A stretch of DNA of 64,000 nt from contig CM060831.1 of assembly GCA_030762175.1 (NCBI GenBank), positions 75,129,001 through 75,193,000 of the forward strand, given 5' to 3'. Under the pieces are notes generated by a model, which was given only the letters and a program-made list of their open reading frames with translations, did not search any database and had not been told where the DNA came from. A program made the position numbers and the translations under genes. The DNA is from Metallyticus violacea (Eukaryota > Arthropoda > Insecta > Mantodea > Metallyticidae). This document shows, piece after piece, positions 1-11,723 of the stretch; within the stretch, counting starts at the first letter, position 1; the number at the start of each line of letters is the position of its first letter.

Positions 1-3000
1 CTTAGAATATCGGGGCTTTATCTGCTGGTAACCCCTTCAACCGGTATCTGCGGAAAATTCTGGAAGGGAGCAGTTATATGTTGTCTCTTGGTTGGTAGTC
101 TGATGTCCACCCTCCCAAGAAAAGCTTGGAAAACAATTACGAAATTGTTGGACAGCAATCACCAATAAGGAAAAAGGCATCAGGACTACATCTCTTCTCG
201 CTCGTCGAAGCCAGCTCAATGTAGAGTGTTGAATGCAGAATTTGCACATCAAGCATATCGTTATTGTATATTTTTAATTTTGGATAAATTGGCACGCCAG
301 AATAAACGTTACAACATGGCTTATTAAATTACAGATGTATAATTTAACAAAATTCCTCTCATGGTCCTCGCCAAGCGAGTGTGTAATAACTGTTGGTAGT
401 TTAATATATTTGGATGTCGTAAAACGTTATATTTGTGGGCAAAGAAACTTCTTGATAAGGTTATAGCTATAAGAGACCAAATAAGCTATTAAAAAGAGTT
501 ACATAACAGTAAATACATTTTCTTCATTTAGAGCTTTCGTATTGCGCAATGGTTTTTCTTAAATCCATAAATTTCCTTTCTATTAGCATTTTTAGCTTCT
601 TCAGTTAGTGCTTTGTTAACTTCCTTGGCTTTTCCTTTTTGCCCCAAAAGTTCATTACATAATTTTCACCTTTCTATCCTTCTTTATTCCTAATAGAGGT
701 TAGTCAAAATACATCTGAAGTTCTATATTATAAACTACCAATAGACACAAAAGCTATAAAATGTATTTATTTTAAATTTGTTTAGAGTCCTTGTTTTAGA
801 GCTGTCCTGAATTGCTCCACGTTGACTGCAAATTTAGGCTGGCGCACTGTTGCGCAGATAAGTATCTTTAAATGTCGCATACCATTCAAGAATTCTCAGT
901 GGTTTCTTTCTGTACTCTGCTCGAATGGTAAAAGCATCCAATTAAGTAAATTGAGGTAATGCAAATGAAATTTCTAGAGTTTCTTTGTTTGTCTGTGTCA
1001 GATGCCGTAATTAAAAGAGAAAGTCAATATCTAAAAGTATTCAAGTTTTAAGACTTCGAACAGATTTTTGAATAACCCCACATAGGTCAAAAGCATATAA
1101 TTCTTTTTTCTTGAATTGTCTTAAAACATTTGTGTCTTTAAATTTCTAAATTTCTAGTAATATTTTATCCTTGCCGTAGGCCAAAGTCAACTGCTATAGA
1201 TAGAATTCAACATACATATCACGTTCCCTTACTTTTTATGGGGAGGGGCACATTAAATTGCGGAATATGGAGTCTACAGAGAGACCATAGAGTGTAACAT
1301 CATAGTAGTACTGGCTGCGAATTATTCGTGGAAAACAAATTTTAAATTGGGGGATAGTACTGCCATGAACAGCTGGGGAGCCTTACACCGATTTTCACGT
1401 TTCATTTTCTATTACCCTTTAATATTCTAGCAATGTATTAATCTACTTACTTTTCCTCCACCAAACAGTATCCAAATATCCTCTAGGAGTAAACAGAAAT
1501 ACGAAACACTTATGTTTTTAAGGATATCTAGTTTCTTAATAAATGAATTTAATTCAACAGGAGGGAGTATGACATAACTTCCAATTTAAGAAAAGGACTG
1601 GAAATAATAGGACTGGACTCCATTTGGATGATGGATCAGGGGAATAGAAACAACGCATGGAGGAAGATTATGAAGTCTTGGAGGGATATGGATGAGTAGA
1701 TGACAATTGTGCAATGCAGAGAGATGATTTCGCTGGGTATATAATCTAGAAGAGTGTCGCTTTGGCAATCTGGCAACACCCGATACTCTCCCGAGTTGGT
1801 GGAAGAAGTGGGGCGCAAAGTTTGCTTTCTGGGGATCGATGACCGCAGGTGTGGTCTGAGAGTTTGTTGAGTTGTCGAGCATCATGAATTCGGAAGAACA
1901 CACCAAAGCGTGTAAAGGTAGCCTGTTACTATCGTTCGAAACGTTTATCTAGTGGAGGAAATGACCGTTACAGTAGTGTTTACACTTCGAAATTTATGAA
2001 GGTATAGTTTGCTAGCCATCCTGCAACCCAGGCCATCGAAATGATCTATCAAATCCCAAATCTTAAGTCATATACAACATATGTGCAGTCCGTGACTGGG
2101 AGTTCAGGGGAAAGAAGGACGGAGGTTGCTATTAGAAATCAAGTAAGAGAGGTATGAGAAAGCCTTAGTAGGTACCTAAGAATCAGCTCCACTCTAGTCC
2201 AGTACATACCTCGATTGACACGGGAGGATAGAGGACTGAATATTGAAGTCAACATATTTGTTTTATGTTAGAAATTTTGTGTATTATTTCCGTGCTTTTC
2301 TCTCTGCTAATTCTGCTCTTTTTGGGTTGAAATCCTGTTCTTCACTTTATATGCTGAGCAATGAAAGCCTATTTAGGAGTTATTATTTGCATTAATTAAC
2401 CATTCCATTATCACTCTATCCTTACTGACGTTAAATATAGTTTTACATTCTACTGTTATGCAACGAAAGCTTCTTTATCTTTCAAATTTATGTTCTGTTC
2501 CATTGTGAAATATTTCCAAGATCGCATGCTTGTGTGTTACGACGTCATCAAAGGACGAAAACCAGGTAATGTGCTCCTTTGAGCAAAAGAGGTATGTTCT
2601 AAGCATATAAACATAGAAAAAAATTAAGATATATAGGTAAACTCTAAAAGATGCTATACTATTTTGACGCACTTTAGACCATATCGGGAGCACGAAAATG
2701 CAAATTTACCTCACAAAACCCGATTTCTGCAAAACAAGATGGATATACGAGTAAATGTAAAAGAAGCTAAACGGTGAAAACAAAATAAATAGTTTCAAAA
2801 GAATGGGCAATGTCTTGGTGGCACGCTGCCCATATGTAGGCAAAAATATTTGAACAAGTGGGTCTATACTGGCTGTCTTTTCATTCTGCAGATTGGTAAA
2901 TAGGTATACATAGATTTGACATGCGTTAGGAACTGCAGGTTCAATTGATCCGCCGCATTCACCAGACCGTCCTATAAGGGAATTTACCTGCACATATTTT

Positions 3001-3598
3001 TCTACAACTACTCCTATTTTTTGTCTTCCTTTTGTGAGTAAGAATATCTACAATGAGTAAAATTAATAAAATATCAATCAACGCTTCATGTTTTGTCATT
3101 TTATGCAGAGTTATTGCATTTACTTATTTTTATTCAATAAATATGACATTAAAAGTAATTTGTTATTTCATTAAACTTTATATAAACTGGTTTTCTACAT
3201 TATTGATGTCACAAAATAAGCATTACTTCTCTCTTCCATGTTAGAAAAAAAAAGGAGAAATATATACGTTCATGGACCAGACCCCAGACTTTCACCGCTA
3301 AAGCCCAACGCACGCACAGTGCAACACGAGTTAAAACACGCCGGTAGGCACATAGCAGAAATCTTAACGACATAGAGCACAAGTTTACGGGATAGTCTGT
3401 AAAGCACAGTTGTATAACTTCCCAATCCGCAGGATGAAAATGCTCACTGGATTTACACGATATCTTGTTTACTTTCAAGTTTTAAGCAGCTCGTTCTTTT
3501 ATATAATAAAAGTGCATGGGAAATTTATGTTGGTAATTTGCTCCCTATCGAAAAGAATGTGATACTATGCAGTTGCCAAATTCTGCGAAATGTACATG
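1..3598. other. AT-rich stretch without a recognisable gene
   Basis: I see no conserved domain, RNA gene or clear repeat here. The longest open frame is 106 codons on the minus strand (1586-1906), rich in Ser, His, Pro and Leu, with a shorter frame overlapping it. Other frames (minus 2706-2993, minus 3209-3478, plus 3053-3244) are shorter and resemble nothing I know. The block 1560-1910 is somewhat less AT-rich than its surroundings and could be an old unclassified repeat or exon, but no feature decides this. Confidence 0.6.
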
Positions 3599-3600
3599 TA

Positions 3601-3655
3601 CAGGCCTATTCAAAAAGAAGGATCAGATTTCGAACATTTCTTTCTTCCAAATTAA
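3601..3655 (+). repeat. Left terminal inverted repeat
   Basis: Pairs with 4906-4960 in inverted orientation. Differences are scattered single bases, so the ends have aged little compared with the broken coding region. A TA lies immediately outside. Confidence 0.92.
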
Positions 3656-3809
3656 AAAAGGTAAAACCATAATTACAACGTTCATAGACAGAAAAAAATT
3701 TGAAATTTGAACCTACCAGGCAGAAGTTCCAATCACGGCCGCATTGGCGCTGTTGCTTGCCTTGCACGGCCGCAATGGCGCTGTTATTTGCCATGTTGAT
3801 TGTAGTAAA

Positions 3810-4790
3810 ATGGCGACACAAAGGAAAAGGCATTTTGTGTGCTGCAATTAGCAAAACTAAAGTCCATTATTGGAGTTCAACGTACTTTTCGCAGTCAGTT
3901 TGATAAACAACCAGATTTACCAGTGGCATCGAAAATTTGTAGAAGATGTTGCATCTGCAAACGGAAAAGCACGGGACGTCCACGCACATCGAATGAAAAT
4001 GTCGAGCGTATTCGTACAGTTTACGAAAGGAGCCAAAAAAAAAAAATCCACAGCACGAGCAAGCAGGAACTAAACATTCCTCAACCAACGGTATGGCGAG
4101 TTCTGAAACACCGTCTGCACCTGAAGCCGTACAAACTGCGATTATTGCAAGCATTGCATCCTGACGACCACAACAAAAGTTAAGAATTTTGCATTAGCAT
4201 GCTACATGAAATGGAAGAAGACAATTTTTCTGAACGATTAATTTTTTTCCGATGAATCCACTTTTCGTCTTTCCGGTAAAGTTAATCGGCCTAACGTTAG
4301 AATTTGGGCAAGAGAAAATCCTAAGTCAGTTAATGAACATGAAAGAGATTCGCCGAAGATTAACATCTTTTGTGCCATATCTGTGAACAAAGTTTATGGA
4401 CCTTTCTTCTTCATGGAGAACACTGTGACAGGACTAACCTATCTACACATGCTTCAAAACTGGTTATTTCCTGAACTTGAAGGTGATTCAGATGACTTGA
4501 TCATCATGCAAGTTAGTGCCCGCCTCATTTCTCTAAGCACGTCCGACGTTACCTGGATGACACCATTCCAGGACGTTGGACTGGAAGAGGAGGAGCAGAA
4601 GATCAACTTCATCGCCGGTGGCCTCCCAGGTCTCCAGACCTCATTCCTTGTAAGTTTTATCTGTGGGGTTACGTAAAAGACCATGTTTTTATCCCCCTAT
4701 TCCTGACACTCTTGAAAGTCTGCGACATCGAATTGTTGAAGCTGTGAATTTGATAATTAGAGATCAGCTGATTCGTGTATGACAAAAAAA
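3810..4790 (+). pseudogene. Broken DDE transposase of the DUF4817-type element
   Basis: The likely start is the ATG at 3810 (MATQRKRHF...), but the reading shifts frame within about 30 bases. The HTH and GRPR-like linker are read at 3839-4180 (STGRPRTSNENVERIRTVYE, then LHLKPYKL). The first catalytic block, FSDESTFRLSGKVNR, lies near 4245-4290, and VYGPFFFMENTVTG and YLHMLQNWLFPEL follow at 4390-4490. The second catalytic Asp, expected in a QQDGAPPH motif, has become Val (GTT at about 4512) next to a one-base shift. The WPPRSPDL region survives in another frame at 4610-4660, and its usual following Asp is now Lys (PCKFYLWG). There are at least three frame changes and one in-frame stop after 4183. 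The transposase cannot be active; the family name is recognition, the lesions are read directly. Confidence 0.88.
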
Positions 4791-4905
4791 TGAGCCACCG
4801 TTTTGATATTTGTCATATAACATACAGTGCTCATATTGAATGCATATAAAGTGAAAATTGAACTTTTCTCTTTCCAGGAAAGTTGGAATTGCGTTTCTAT
4901 CTTTT

Positions 4906-4960
4906 GTAGTTTGGAAGAAATAAACGTTTGAAATCTGTTCCTTCTTTTTGAATAGCCCTG
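4906..4960 (-). repeat. Right terminal inverted repeat
   Basis: Reverse complement of the left repeat at 3601-3655, flanked by TA at 4961-4962. It fixes the right end of the element. Confidence 0.92.
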
Positions 4961-4962
4961 TA

Positions 4963-6590
4963 TTTAATAAATAAGCGTGTAAGAAAGATATTTATATGTA
5001 AAGGCAAATGTTGTTTATTTTGTGTTCATAAAAGTATGGTTACTCTTTGCGTTAATTTCATAACACACATTTTAAGCATTTATTAAATTTTAAAATATTC
5101 TTCATATGCATACTTATATAAAGTTAAAATTATAGCATTTGACATTTGGTTACAAATATAATTATTTAAAGTGGATTTGTTTGTTTATTATAAAACATAT
5201 TTAAACAGGTACCTTTTACCAAACATTAAATCTGAAACATTCTTAGAGAGAACCAGCATATAAGCGACGAAATATCTAAGAATGTGTAAGCTTCTAGGTT
5301 ACAGATGTAAACCGCAGTTTTTCTGGTTTATGAAAAAAGGTAACAGGTAACAGTTCAGCGTATCAACACTTTGGTTACAGCAAGTTGTCGGGCCTGCAAG
5401 TTGGGGCTTTCCACTCCAATTTATCGCTTCAGATCTTTGATTTATGAGAGCACGTTGACAAATCCTGGTCAGTATATAAATCACGTCTTAAAAGCCAGCA
5501 AACTAAACGGGATGCAGTCGCTACGCGTGCATATTCACTAGGTAGATATGAGAGCTATTTGTTGCAATGCGCCATGTTGCGGATGTAGCCTTTTGCCAGC
5601 ACCGATTTTAATTTTATACATCTCTTATCGCTTCCCGTATGTTGCTGCGATAAACCGGTACAAAAGAACGCGAATGGGAGGGTTGATACTCATCCCTACC
5701 GAGCCCAAATTGTGCTGTATTTAAAAATGCACAGTTTAATTATACTAACATCCCATCCCACCACTGCCGCCAAATTATAGCGTGTCAGACATTCAACCTC
5801 AGAATAAAACTTGTAGCATGTTCGCAAAAGCCTTTGTTTATAAACATTCGCTTACGGTGTTGGTTCTTGGGTGGGCTATGCAAATGATTTTACTAAACAG
5901 AAAATAGTAATTTATATTACGTTTATATGTACATTCTGAACGTATGGAAACACATAGTTGCCCTAAAAGTAGGTACATAATGGGTTTTAAAGCAACTATT
6001 CGCATAAGAATTTAAAAAAAAAAATATGTAAACCCATACTAAACATTAAGTAACTGTCGTTTTCTTCAGAACGGTTTAAGAAGAAATATTCCCATAATAT
6101 TCAACACAACTATCTTTAATAGTGCCATGTTATCATGTTCTTTTCCAATTTTATGTCTGTAGATTTATACGTATTTCTATAAAAATATTTCTGAGCTGAA
6201 AGGAATGTATTTTCATGTAACAAGACGTTGCTGGGCAATATTTATAACTAGGCAACGAAATTTATCAGCAGTAAAACTATAATAGAGCGAAGCGAAATGA
6301 AGTTATGTTGGTATTTAACTGTAGACAATAGGTGGGAAGTGCGAGGAATGCCTTAAGCTTCTCTCTCATCTGGCCTGCCGGACGGTAATTCATAGCCTAT
6401 GTTTCAGAGCATTTGACTTGATATTAGCAGCTTAACCCCATTCATTTAATTTTTTTCTCTCGCGCATCTGCTACTGCACTTAGAATTAGATGATTTTCAA
6501 TACTTCAGTTAACATTTCAATCTTGAAAATCATATTTTTATATTTCTGAGAATATATCACTGTTGCCAGTTATTAGAAAATTTAACTGGA
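4963..6590. other. AT-rich stretch without a recognisable gene
   Basis: I see no domain, no RNA gene and no tandem array. Open frames are at most about 60 codons. The block 5480-5720 is less AT-rich but has no motif I can name. Confidence 0.6.
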
Positions 6591-6599
6591 CTGCAGTTG

Positions 6600-7044
6600 T
6601 AGCCCGCGAGACTATTGGTATGTCTTCAAGACTAAAAGTTTACCAAAAAGGCAATCTTGAATATGAAGTAATTATATCACCATGAACTAAATGAAAGTGA
6701 AAACAGTGAATTAGAGTTTTACGACAGTGATGAGGGCTAGGTGGACCATGTTATTGAAGATGCATAGCATATTGATAATGAATACAGTGATGTAGATTTA
6801 AATTAGTAAATAACCACTGCTCTCTCAGATAATAACAATGCTAAGATACTTCCCAAAATTAAATATGTGCCAAAACTCAATTCAACCCCACAAAATAGAG
6901 CCAAGTAGAGAGTATTACTTATGTGGAAGGGCTAGGGACAAATCTACAAGGAAACGTTGTAAAAATGTTACACAAAAATCTGCAAACGATCATTCAAAAA
7001 TGATGTGGTTACAGTGTTGTGAGGAAGAAGAGATTAGCACGTAA
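6600..7044 (+). pseudogene. Internally deleted piggyBac-like transposase relic
   Basis: Two separated parts of a piggyBac-type transposase sit next to each other. At about 6680-6800 there is an acidic stretch (HELNESENSELEFYDSDEG, later NEYSDVD) like the N-terminal acidic region of these proteins. At 6899-7042 an open frame reads REYYLCGRARDKSTRKRCK and ends in NDHSKM and LQCCEEEE. This resembles the C-terminal cysteine-rich zinc-binding domain, although several of its cysteines are replaced. The catalytic core that should lie between (roughly 400 residues) is missing, so this is a deletion derivative or a decayed remnant. Stops interrupt the acidic part. I could not find terminal repeats. 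Recognition is by motif pattern only. Confidence 0.6.
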
Positions 7045-7082
7045 TAGATGTATATTTCTGTATTTTATTATTTTCATTTTCA

Positions 7083-7114
7083 AAATAATAATAATAATAA
7101 TAATAATATAATAA
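7083..7114. repeat. (AAT)n microsatellite
   Basis: About ten AAT units, the last slightly imperfect, lying just after the piggyBac-like relic. Confidence 0.9.
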
Positions 7115-8655
7115 AGTCAGATTTCATGCTTTATTTAGCTCCTCACATATAAATAACCATTGTTATTTTATAAAAAATGGGGCAAATTTAAGTATATATA
7201 ATGGTTATTTACAATGTGTTGTTTATTATATAAATACAAAATGTCAATATAACGCATATAGCATGATACGTTTCAAATAATTATGACTAATAAATGCTCC
7301 AGAATGCATAATATTGTTCATAGTACAGTATAATAAGAAATAAAAGCTAATTCTCCTATGGGAGACTTAAATAATTGTGTTTAATGAAGTATGATTAACT
7401 TTTACATGTATCATACTTCTTTTCTGTTTTACAGTGCCTCAAACTCGACCAAAATAAAACCCTTGAATTATGCGAGACAGTTACAGTCGGTAACTGAAGT
7501 GCGGTTAATTAAAGAAAAAATTATATCGCTGCTACACTACAAAAGTCTGCTGATCAATGCCTCAACTCACACCGCGTCAGCTATTACCATCTGAGGATAA
7601 AATGTCTGCAGATCCCCAACATATATATAGACCGAGATTGGGTTCTGATGGTAAGATGGTGAACCAATATCGTGCTTCGAGTTCAGTTCGTGATCTCGAG
7701 ATTGTCCTATCTGATTCCAAAGGCTTTTAATTTACGCAGCGACTGAACTAAATGGAATTCAGAGAAAGAGCAAGTGAGTGTTTGATATCCTTCACTGGAC
7801 ACTGATGCGCGTGAGTTCGTTTTCTGCTACAGGCAGTGATGTATTTGTATTCTGGCGGTCCCAGTGCCCGTATGGCGCCAAATATTTCTACAGTGAATGG
7901 AGGTCATGTCGTTGGTATGTGGGAAGCTCATATGCTCGCGAAAGAAATCTCTTCAACTATCCCTTGCTCTGTTCATGAGATTAAACGACTTGAATACAAA
8001 TCAGAAGAAAAGCAAGAAGACTTGAACCTAGAAATCATATCACGATTTTCCTCTTGACTCTGTAAATATATCGTTTATCCTGTTTAACTCGAAAATCACG
8101 AGTGTTGACTGTGATATACTATTATCTCCAGGGGTAAAATAATAATTGAAACAAGATTTCTATTCGTATTTCTTATATATTCAGAATTTTAAAACGTTAT
8201 TTTAACTTATATAAGGTAGGTGAACCAAAGATGGCCACGCTTAAGCTGTTAAGATTTTTTAATTTGTCTTAGGTAGTTGAATATATTATTTTTGTAAATT
8301 TCAATTTTATTATTTCTTTCCTGGGCGCATTTAAAAAATAATATCCCCTTAGCTACGTTAAGACAAATTAAACCAAAGGTGACTCATTTGTCGAAACATT
8401 TAAAAACCATATCGAAATTCCTGAAGTAAACTACAAAATAACACGCTTGATTTCATAATCATAAAAATTGCAATATATTATGAGGGAAATGAAAATGTAT
8501 TTGGAGAAAAATCTTTGTCAGAATCTTCACAGCATGAACATACGAATTCTTCCATTTTGTTCTTTTTAGAAAGTTCTTCCTACTCCTCATGCACATTGAT
8601 TACAGAGCCTAACATCAAGAATACGTCTGCTTTGCACAAATGACAATATCAGCTT
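7115..8655. other. AT-rich stretch without a recognisable gene
   Basis: Short frames of 66-73 codons at 7391-7594, 7778-7978 and 7836-8057 have no domain I recognise. The two near 7.8-8.0 kb overlap in different frames, as expected by chance in a locally less AT-rich patch. Confidence 0.55.
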
Positions 8656-8659
8656 TCCT

Positions 8660-8795
8660 TTCATGTCATCGGGCACAATTGGACTCGCATTCAGGAAGCC
8701 CCGGGTTCAATTGCCGTCCTGACCTTGATATTTCTAATGGTTTTCCCTGGTCACTTAGGTGAATGCTGAAATGGATATTTACATTCCAGAATTTT
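8660..8795 (+). repeat. tRNA-derived SINE fragment
   Basis: A stretch resembling a tRNA 3' half carries a B-box-like GGGTTCAATTGCC near 8701. It is followed by a body ending in TTTTCCCTGGTCACTTAGGT and GAATGCTG. As I remember it, this body resembles a SINE family seen in orthopteroid insects. The A box is poorly kept. I see one copy in this window. Confidence 0.5.
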
Positions 8796-9699
8796 GCGCT
8801 CTCCCACTTCATGTTATTTCATTAGGTTGTTTCTCTTGCAATGTCGAAAGACTAGGGCGAGGTGGTTGGTGAGGTGTGATGGTGGCTTGCGCTTTAAAAA
8901 GATTTCTACCCTGACATCTGGAATGGAGCATGTTAAAAGCATTTTTCTTTCTTTCTGAGATTATTACGTTTAATCTAGAATAAATGAGAAACATTTGCTG
9001 TTTCAAAGATTAAACTTATATACGATAAAAATGCACCAGCTACCGAATAATCAAAAGTACATCGAGTATTTTAGCGTAAATTAAATTTCTAAAAAATGTT
9101 GTAAGTTAAACTAAATTGTTGAACAGATATCCACTGTAAAACTACCTGTAAAAATGTGGCATCCATACTCATGAACTTTGTAACACCTTTCACAACCACC
9201 CTTTCACACTACAGCTCACTACTTTGTTGGAAACTATAAAAAATTATAAAATTCTAAATAAATGACTGCAAGAGATATATTAAAATAATTAGATAACCTC
9301 CACTAGTTCCCTCAACGGAAAGACTTGCTTAAAATGGCCACTAATCATCCGAACAATTTGATTTTTTGCATCCAATGTTAGGGAGCGGTTACTTACAAGG
9401 ATGTAATGTCACTTACTTTTGAAACATGGGAATTAACGTAAAAAATATGGGCCACTATGAGAACACGAACTTTTTTTGGATCACCTATATTATTAATATA
9501 AGAGTATTTAAAACCGAATCGGAGTACCGTATATGTTGCAGACGAAATATGCCATAAATTATTAAAAAATGAAAAGTACATGTTTATTCTTATAAACAAT
9601 GATTTAAAAGAATAAGGTACTGAAATAATACAAATGAAGAACTCACCAAAATCATCTATTGTATGAGATTTCTTCTCAAATGCCTTATTCTTCAATACA
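8796..9699. other. AT-rich stretch without a recognisable gene
   Basis: The longest frame (minus, 9393-9695, 100 codons) is Phe/Ile/Asn/Ser-rich and fits chance in AT-rich DNA. It abuts the transposase relic that starts near 9700. Confidence 0.55.
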
Positions 9700-11330
9700 T
9701 CCTCCCTCCAAAAAAGTTCATAGGTGTCTGATTAGGTGAATGTGGCGGTTAGTTAATGCTGCCGCTTCGTCCGATGCAATGCTAGGAAAGTGTTGTCAGG
9801 TAGTTCCTTACCATCACAGCAAAATGATAAGCTCCCATCCTGTTGAAGTACAGCTCAAGAAAGTAATCTGTTCGTGCGTTGTGGCAACACTACGTTTCGC
9901 AACATGTTCAGATAATTGTTACCAACAATAGTTGTATTGAAGAAAACCGTTCGCAACATGTTTAGATAATTGTTACCAACAATAGCTGTATCGAAGAAAA
10001 CCGTTCGCAACATGTTTAGATACTTGTTACCGTCAATAGTTATATCGAAGAAAATCGTTCGCAACATGTTTAGATAATTATTACCAACAATAGTTGTATC
10101 GAAGAAAACCATTTGCAAAATGTTTAGATAATTGTTACCACCAATAGCTGTATCGAAGAAAACCGCTGGCAACATGTTTAGATAATTATTGCCAACAATA
10201 GTTGTATCGAAGAAAACCATTCGCAAAATGTTTAGATAATTGTTACCAACAATAGTTGTATCGAAGAAAACCGTTCGCAACATGTTTAGATAATCGTTAC
10301 CATCAATAGTTGTATCGAAGAAAACCGTTTACAACATGTTTAGATAATCATTACCAACAATAGTTGTATCGAAGAAAACCGTTCGCAACATATTTAGTTA
10401 ATTATTGCCAACAATAGTTGTATCAAAGAGAACCATTCGCAAAATGTTTAGATAATTGTTACCAACAATAGTTGTATCGAAGAAAACCGTTCGCAACATG
10501 TTTAGATAATCGTTACCATCAATAGTTGTATCGAAGAAAACCGTTTACAATATGTTTAGATAATCATTACCAACAATAGTTGTATCGAAGAAAACCGTTC
10601 GCAACATATTTAGTTAATTATTACCAACAATAGTTGTATCGAAGAAAACCGTTTCCAACATGTTTAGATAATCATTACCAACAATAGTTGTATCGAAGAA
10701 AACCGTTAGCAGCATGTTTAGATAATTATAACCAACAATAGCTGTATCGAAGAAAACCGTTCATACATGTTTAGATAATCGTTACCATTTACAGTTGTAT
10801 CGAAAAAAGCCGGTCCTATAACACATTTGCTGGACATTGCACTCCATACAGTGACGCCTGGTTGTAATATTCACTTGAGCATATGTATCTATCCAGTATA
10901 CACAATTATATCTGTTCACATGACCAGAAAGCTGGAAAGAGCTTCATCAGACCAGTCTGATTGGTAATCAGCTTGATCACGCATACTTTCTCAAAATTGC
11001 AGCCGACGGCCTATGTCGTATTCCAGAAGATCATGTAGAAATCTTGGATGGTAAGGCTTCAGTTTAAATTTACGCATTAGGCATTAGAACGTTTTTTGGT
11101 ATGCATAGGTCCTGAAAAGCACTCACATGTACTTTTTGATCTATTCACGGATGTCAGAGCGACTTTCATCACATTCTCCTCTGTCAAAGACTTCTTAAGA
11201 CTTACAGATTTGGGTGCATTTTTCACAGAACTCATTGCTGCAAATTTGTCTCTGATACGGTGATTTGTCAGACGTGTTGGTGGGAGAGTGTGTAGTTCTT
11301 ATTGGCACGCTGTGCGCATCCTTTTTTCAT
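9700..11330 (-). pseudogene. DUF4817-type transposase relic with an expanded internal tandem array
   Basis: Read right to left on the minus strand. The HTH region at about 11290-11090 gives RLTNHRIRDKFAAMSS and SLTEENVMKVAL. The linker LKPYHPRFLHDLLEYD lies near 11070-11020, and the first catalytic block WSDEA at 10940-10954. Near 10850-10800 AMSSKCVIGPAFFDTTVNGN is readable. The segment that follows in this family (FFDTTIVGNNYLNMLRTV) is present not once but as a 17-unit array (9894-10811). After the array come VVLPQ, an LQQDGS block with the second Asp near 9840, and PHSPNQTPMNFF near 9717-9740, where the last catalytic Asp reads Asn. Frameshifts and stops are frequent. I see no terminal repeats. 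The family is recognised from motif order; the array is seen directly. Confidence 0.8.
9894..10811 (-). repeat. 54-bp (18-codon) tandem array inside a transposase relic
   Basis: About 17 head-to-tail units of 54 bp. A typical plus-strand unit runs from CGTTCGCAACATGTTTAGAT through ACAATAGTTGTATCGAAGAA. On the minus strand each unit encodes the 18 residues FFDTTIVGNNYLNMLRTV. Because 54 is a multiple of three, seven units in a row stay open (frame 9855-10283). Units differ by point changes, so this is not a simple copying error in assembly. A few units gain a stop where GATAATT became GTTAATT, and one unit near 10760 has a short indel. A four-unit (216-bp) higher-order repeat is visible: the block starting at 10271 recurs at 10487. 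Confidence 0.95.
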
Positions 11331-11460
11331 TTTTAGTTTTCCAGTACCGCTTTATTTTTTCATTATTCAAAATCCTTGTTGTGTTTTCTCTTAATTTCCT
11401 TTATAGATAGCATTTGCATTGTGTTAATTCGATTGCCATAGTAACCATTACACCAATTAC

Positions 11461-11723
11461 CAAACCGAAGTCGTTAAGGCGCGGACTCGTGAGTGGGAGG
11501 TCTGGGGTTCGATTCCCGCCAGGATTGTCCTTCCTGACTGAGGCTCTTTCCAGGTTTTCCTCTGTCCTCATAAATGGCAAATGCCGGGAAATACCCTAAA
11601 CATAGGCCTGGAAGGTTTCCTTTCTTAAAAATGATTTATCATTTCATCTCATGTATCATCAGTGTCCGCCGCCTGTGATGCCTCAGTAGTTAAAGCGGGC
11701 GCAAAACACTATTAAAAAAATTT
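11461..11723 (+). repeat. tRNA-derived SINE, family 2, copy 1
   Basis: A perfect B box, GGTTCGATTCC, lies at 11506-11516 in a tRNA-like head. The body contains TCCTCATAAATGGCAAATGC and CATTTCATCTCATGTATCAT, then GCCTCAGTAGTTAAA and a tail ending in ACACTATTAAAAAAA. The same body occurs inverted at 37550-37748, 40201-40434 and 41300-41552. The tRNA-like head implies an internal RNA polymerase III promoter; the A box is weak. There is no protein-coding capacity. Confidence 0.8.

Larger units (their letters stand above)
3601..4960 (+). mobile_element. Tc1/mariner-superfamily element (DUF4817-type), both TIRs present
   Basis: This is a 1360-bp DNA transposon. Its first ~54 bases (starting CAGGCCTATTCAAAAAGAAG) match the reverse complement of its last ~54 bases with only a few mismatches. 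TA dinucleotides flank both ends (3599-3600 and 4961-4962), the target-site duplication expected for this superfamily. Between the repeats lies a decayed plus-strand DDE transposase gene. The outer boundaries are seen directly and are firm. The assignment to the DUF4817-type group of insect transposases rests on helix-turn-helix and DDE motifs recognised by eye. Confidence 0.9.

Noticed and set aside
9855..10283. 142-codon minus frame as a repeat protein gene
   Set aside because: It is seven units of the 54-bp array plus a little transposase sequence. The surrounding transposase is broken by stops and frameshifts.
9894..10811. CRISPR array
   Set aside because: Units are contiguous 54-bp tandem copies with no unique spacers, in a eukaryotic transposase relic.
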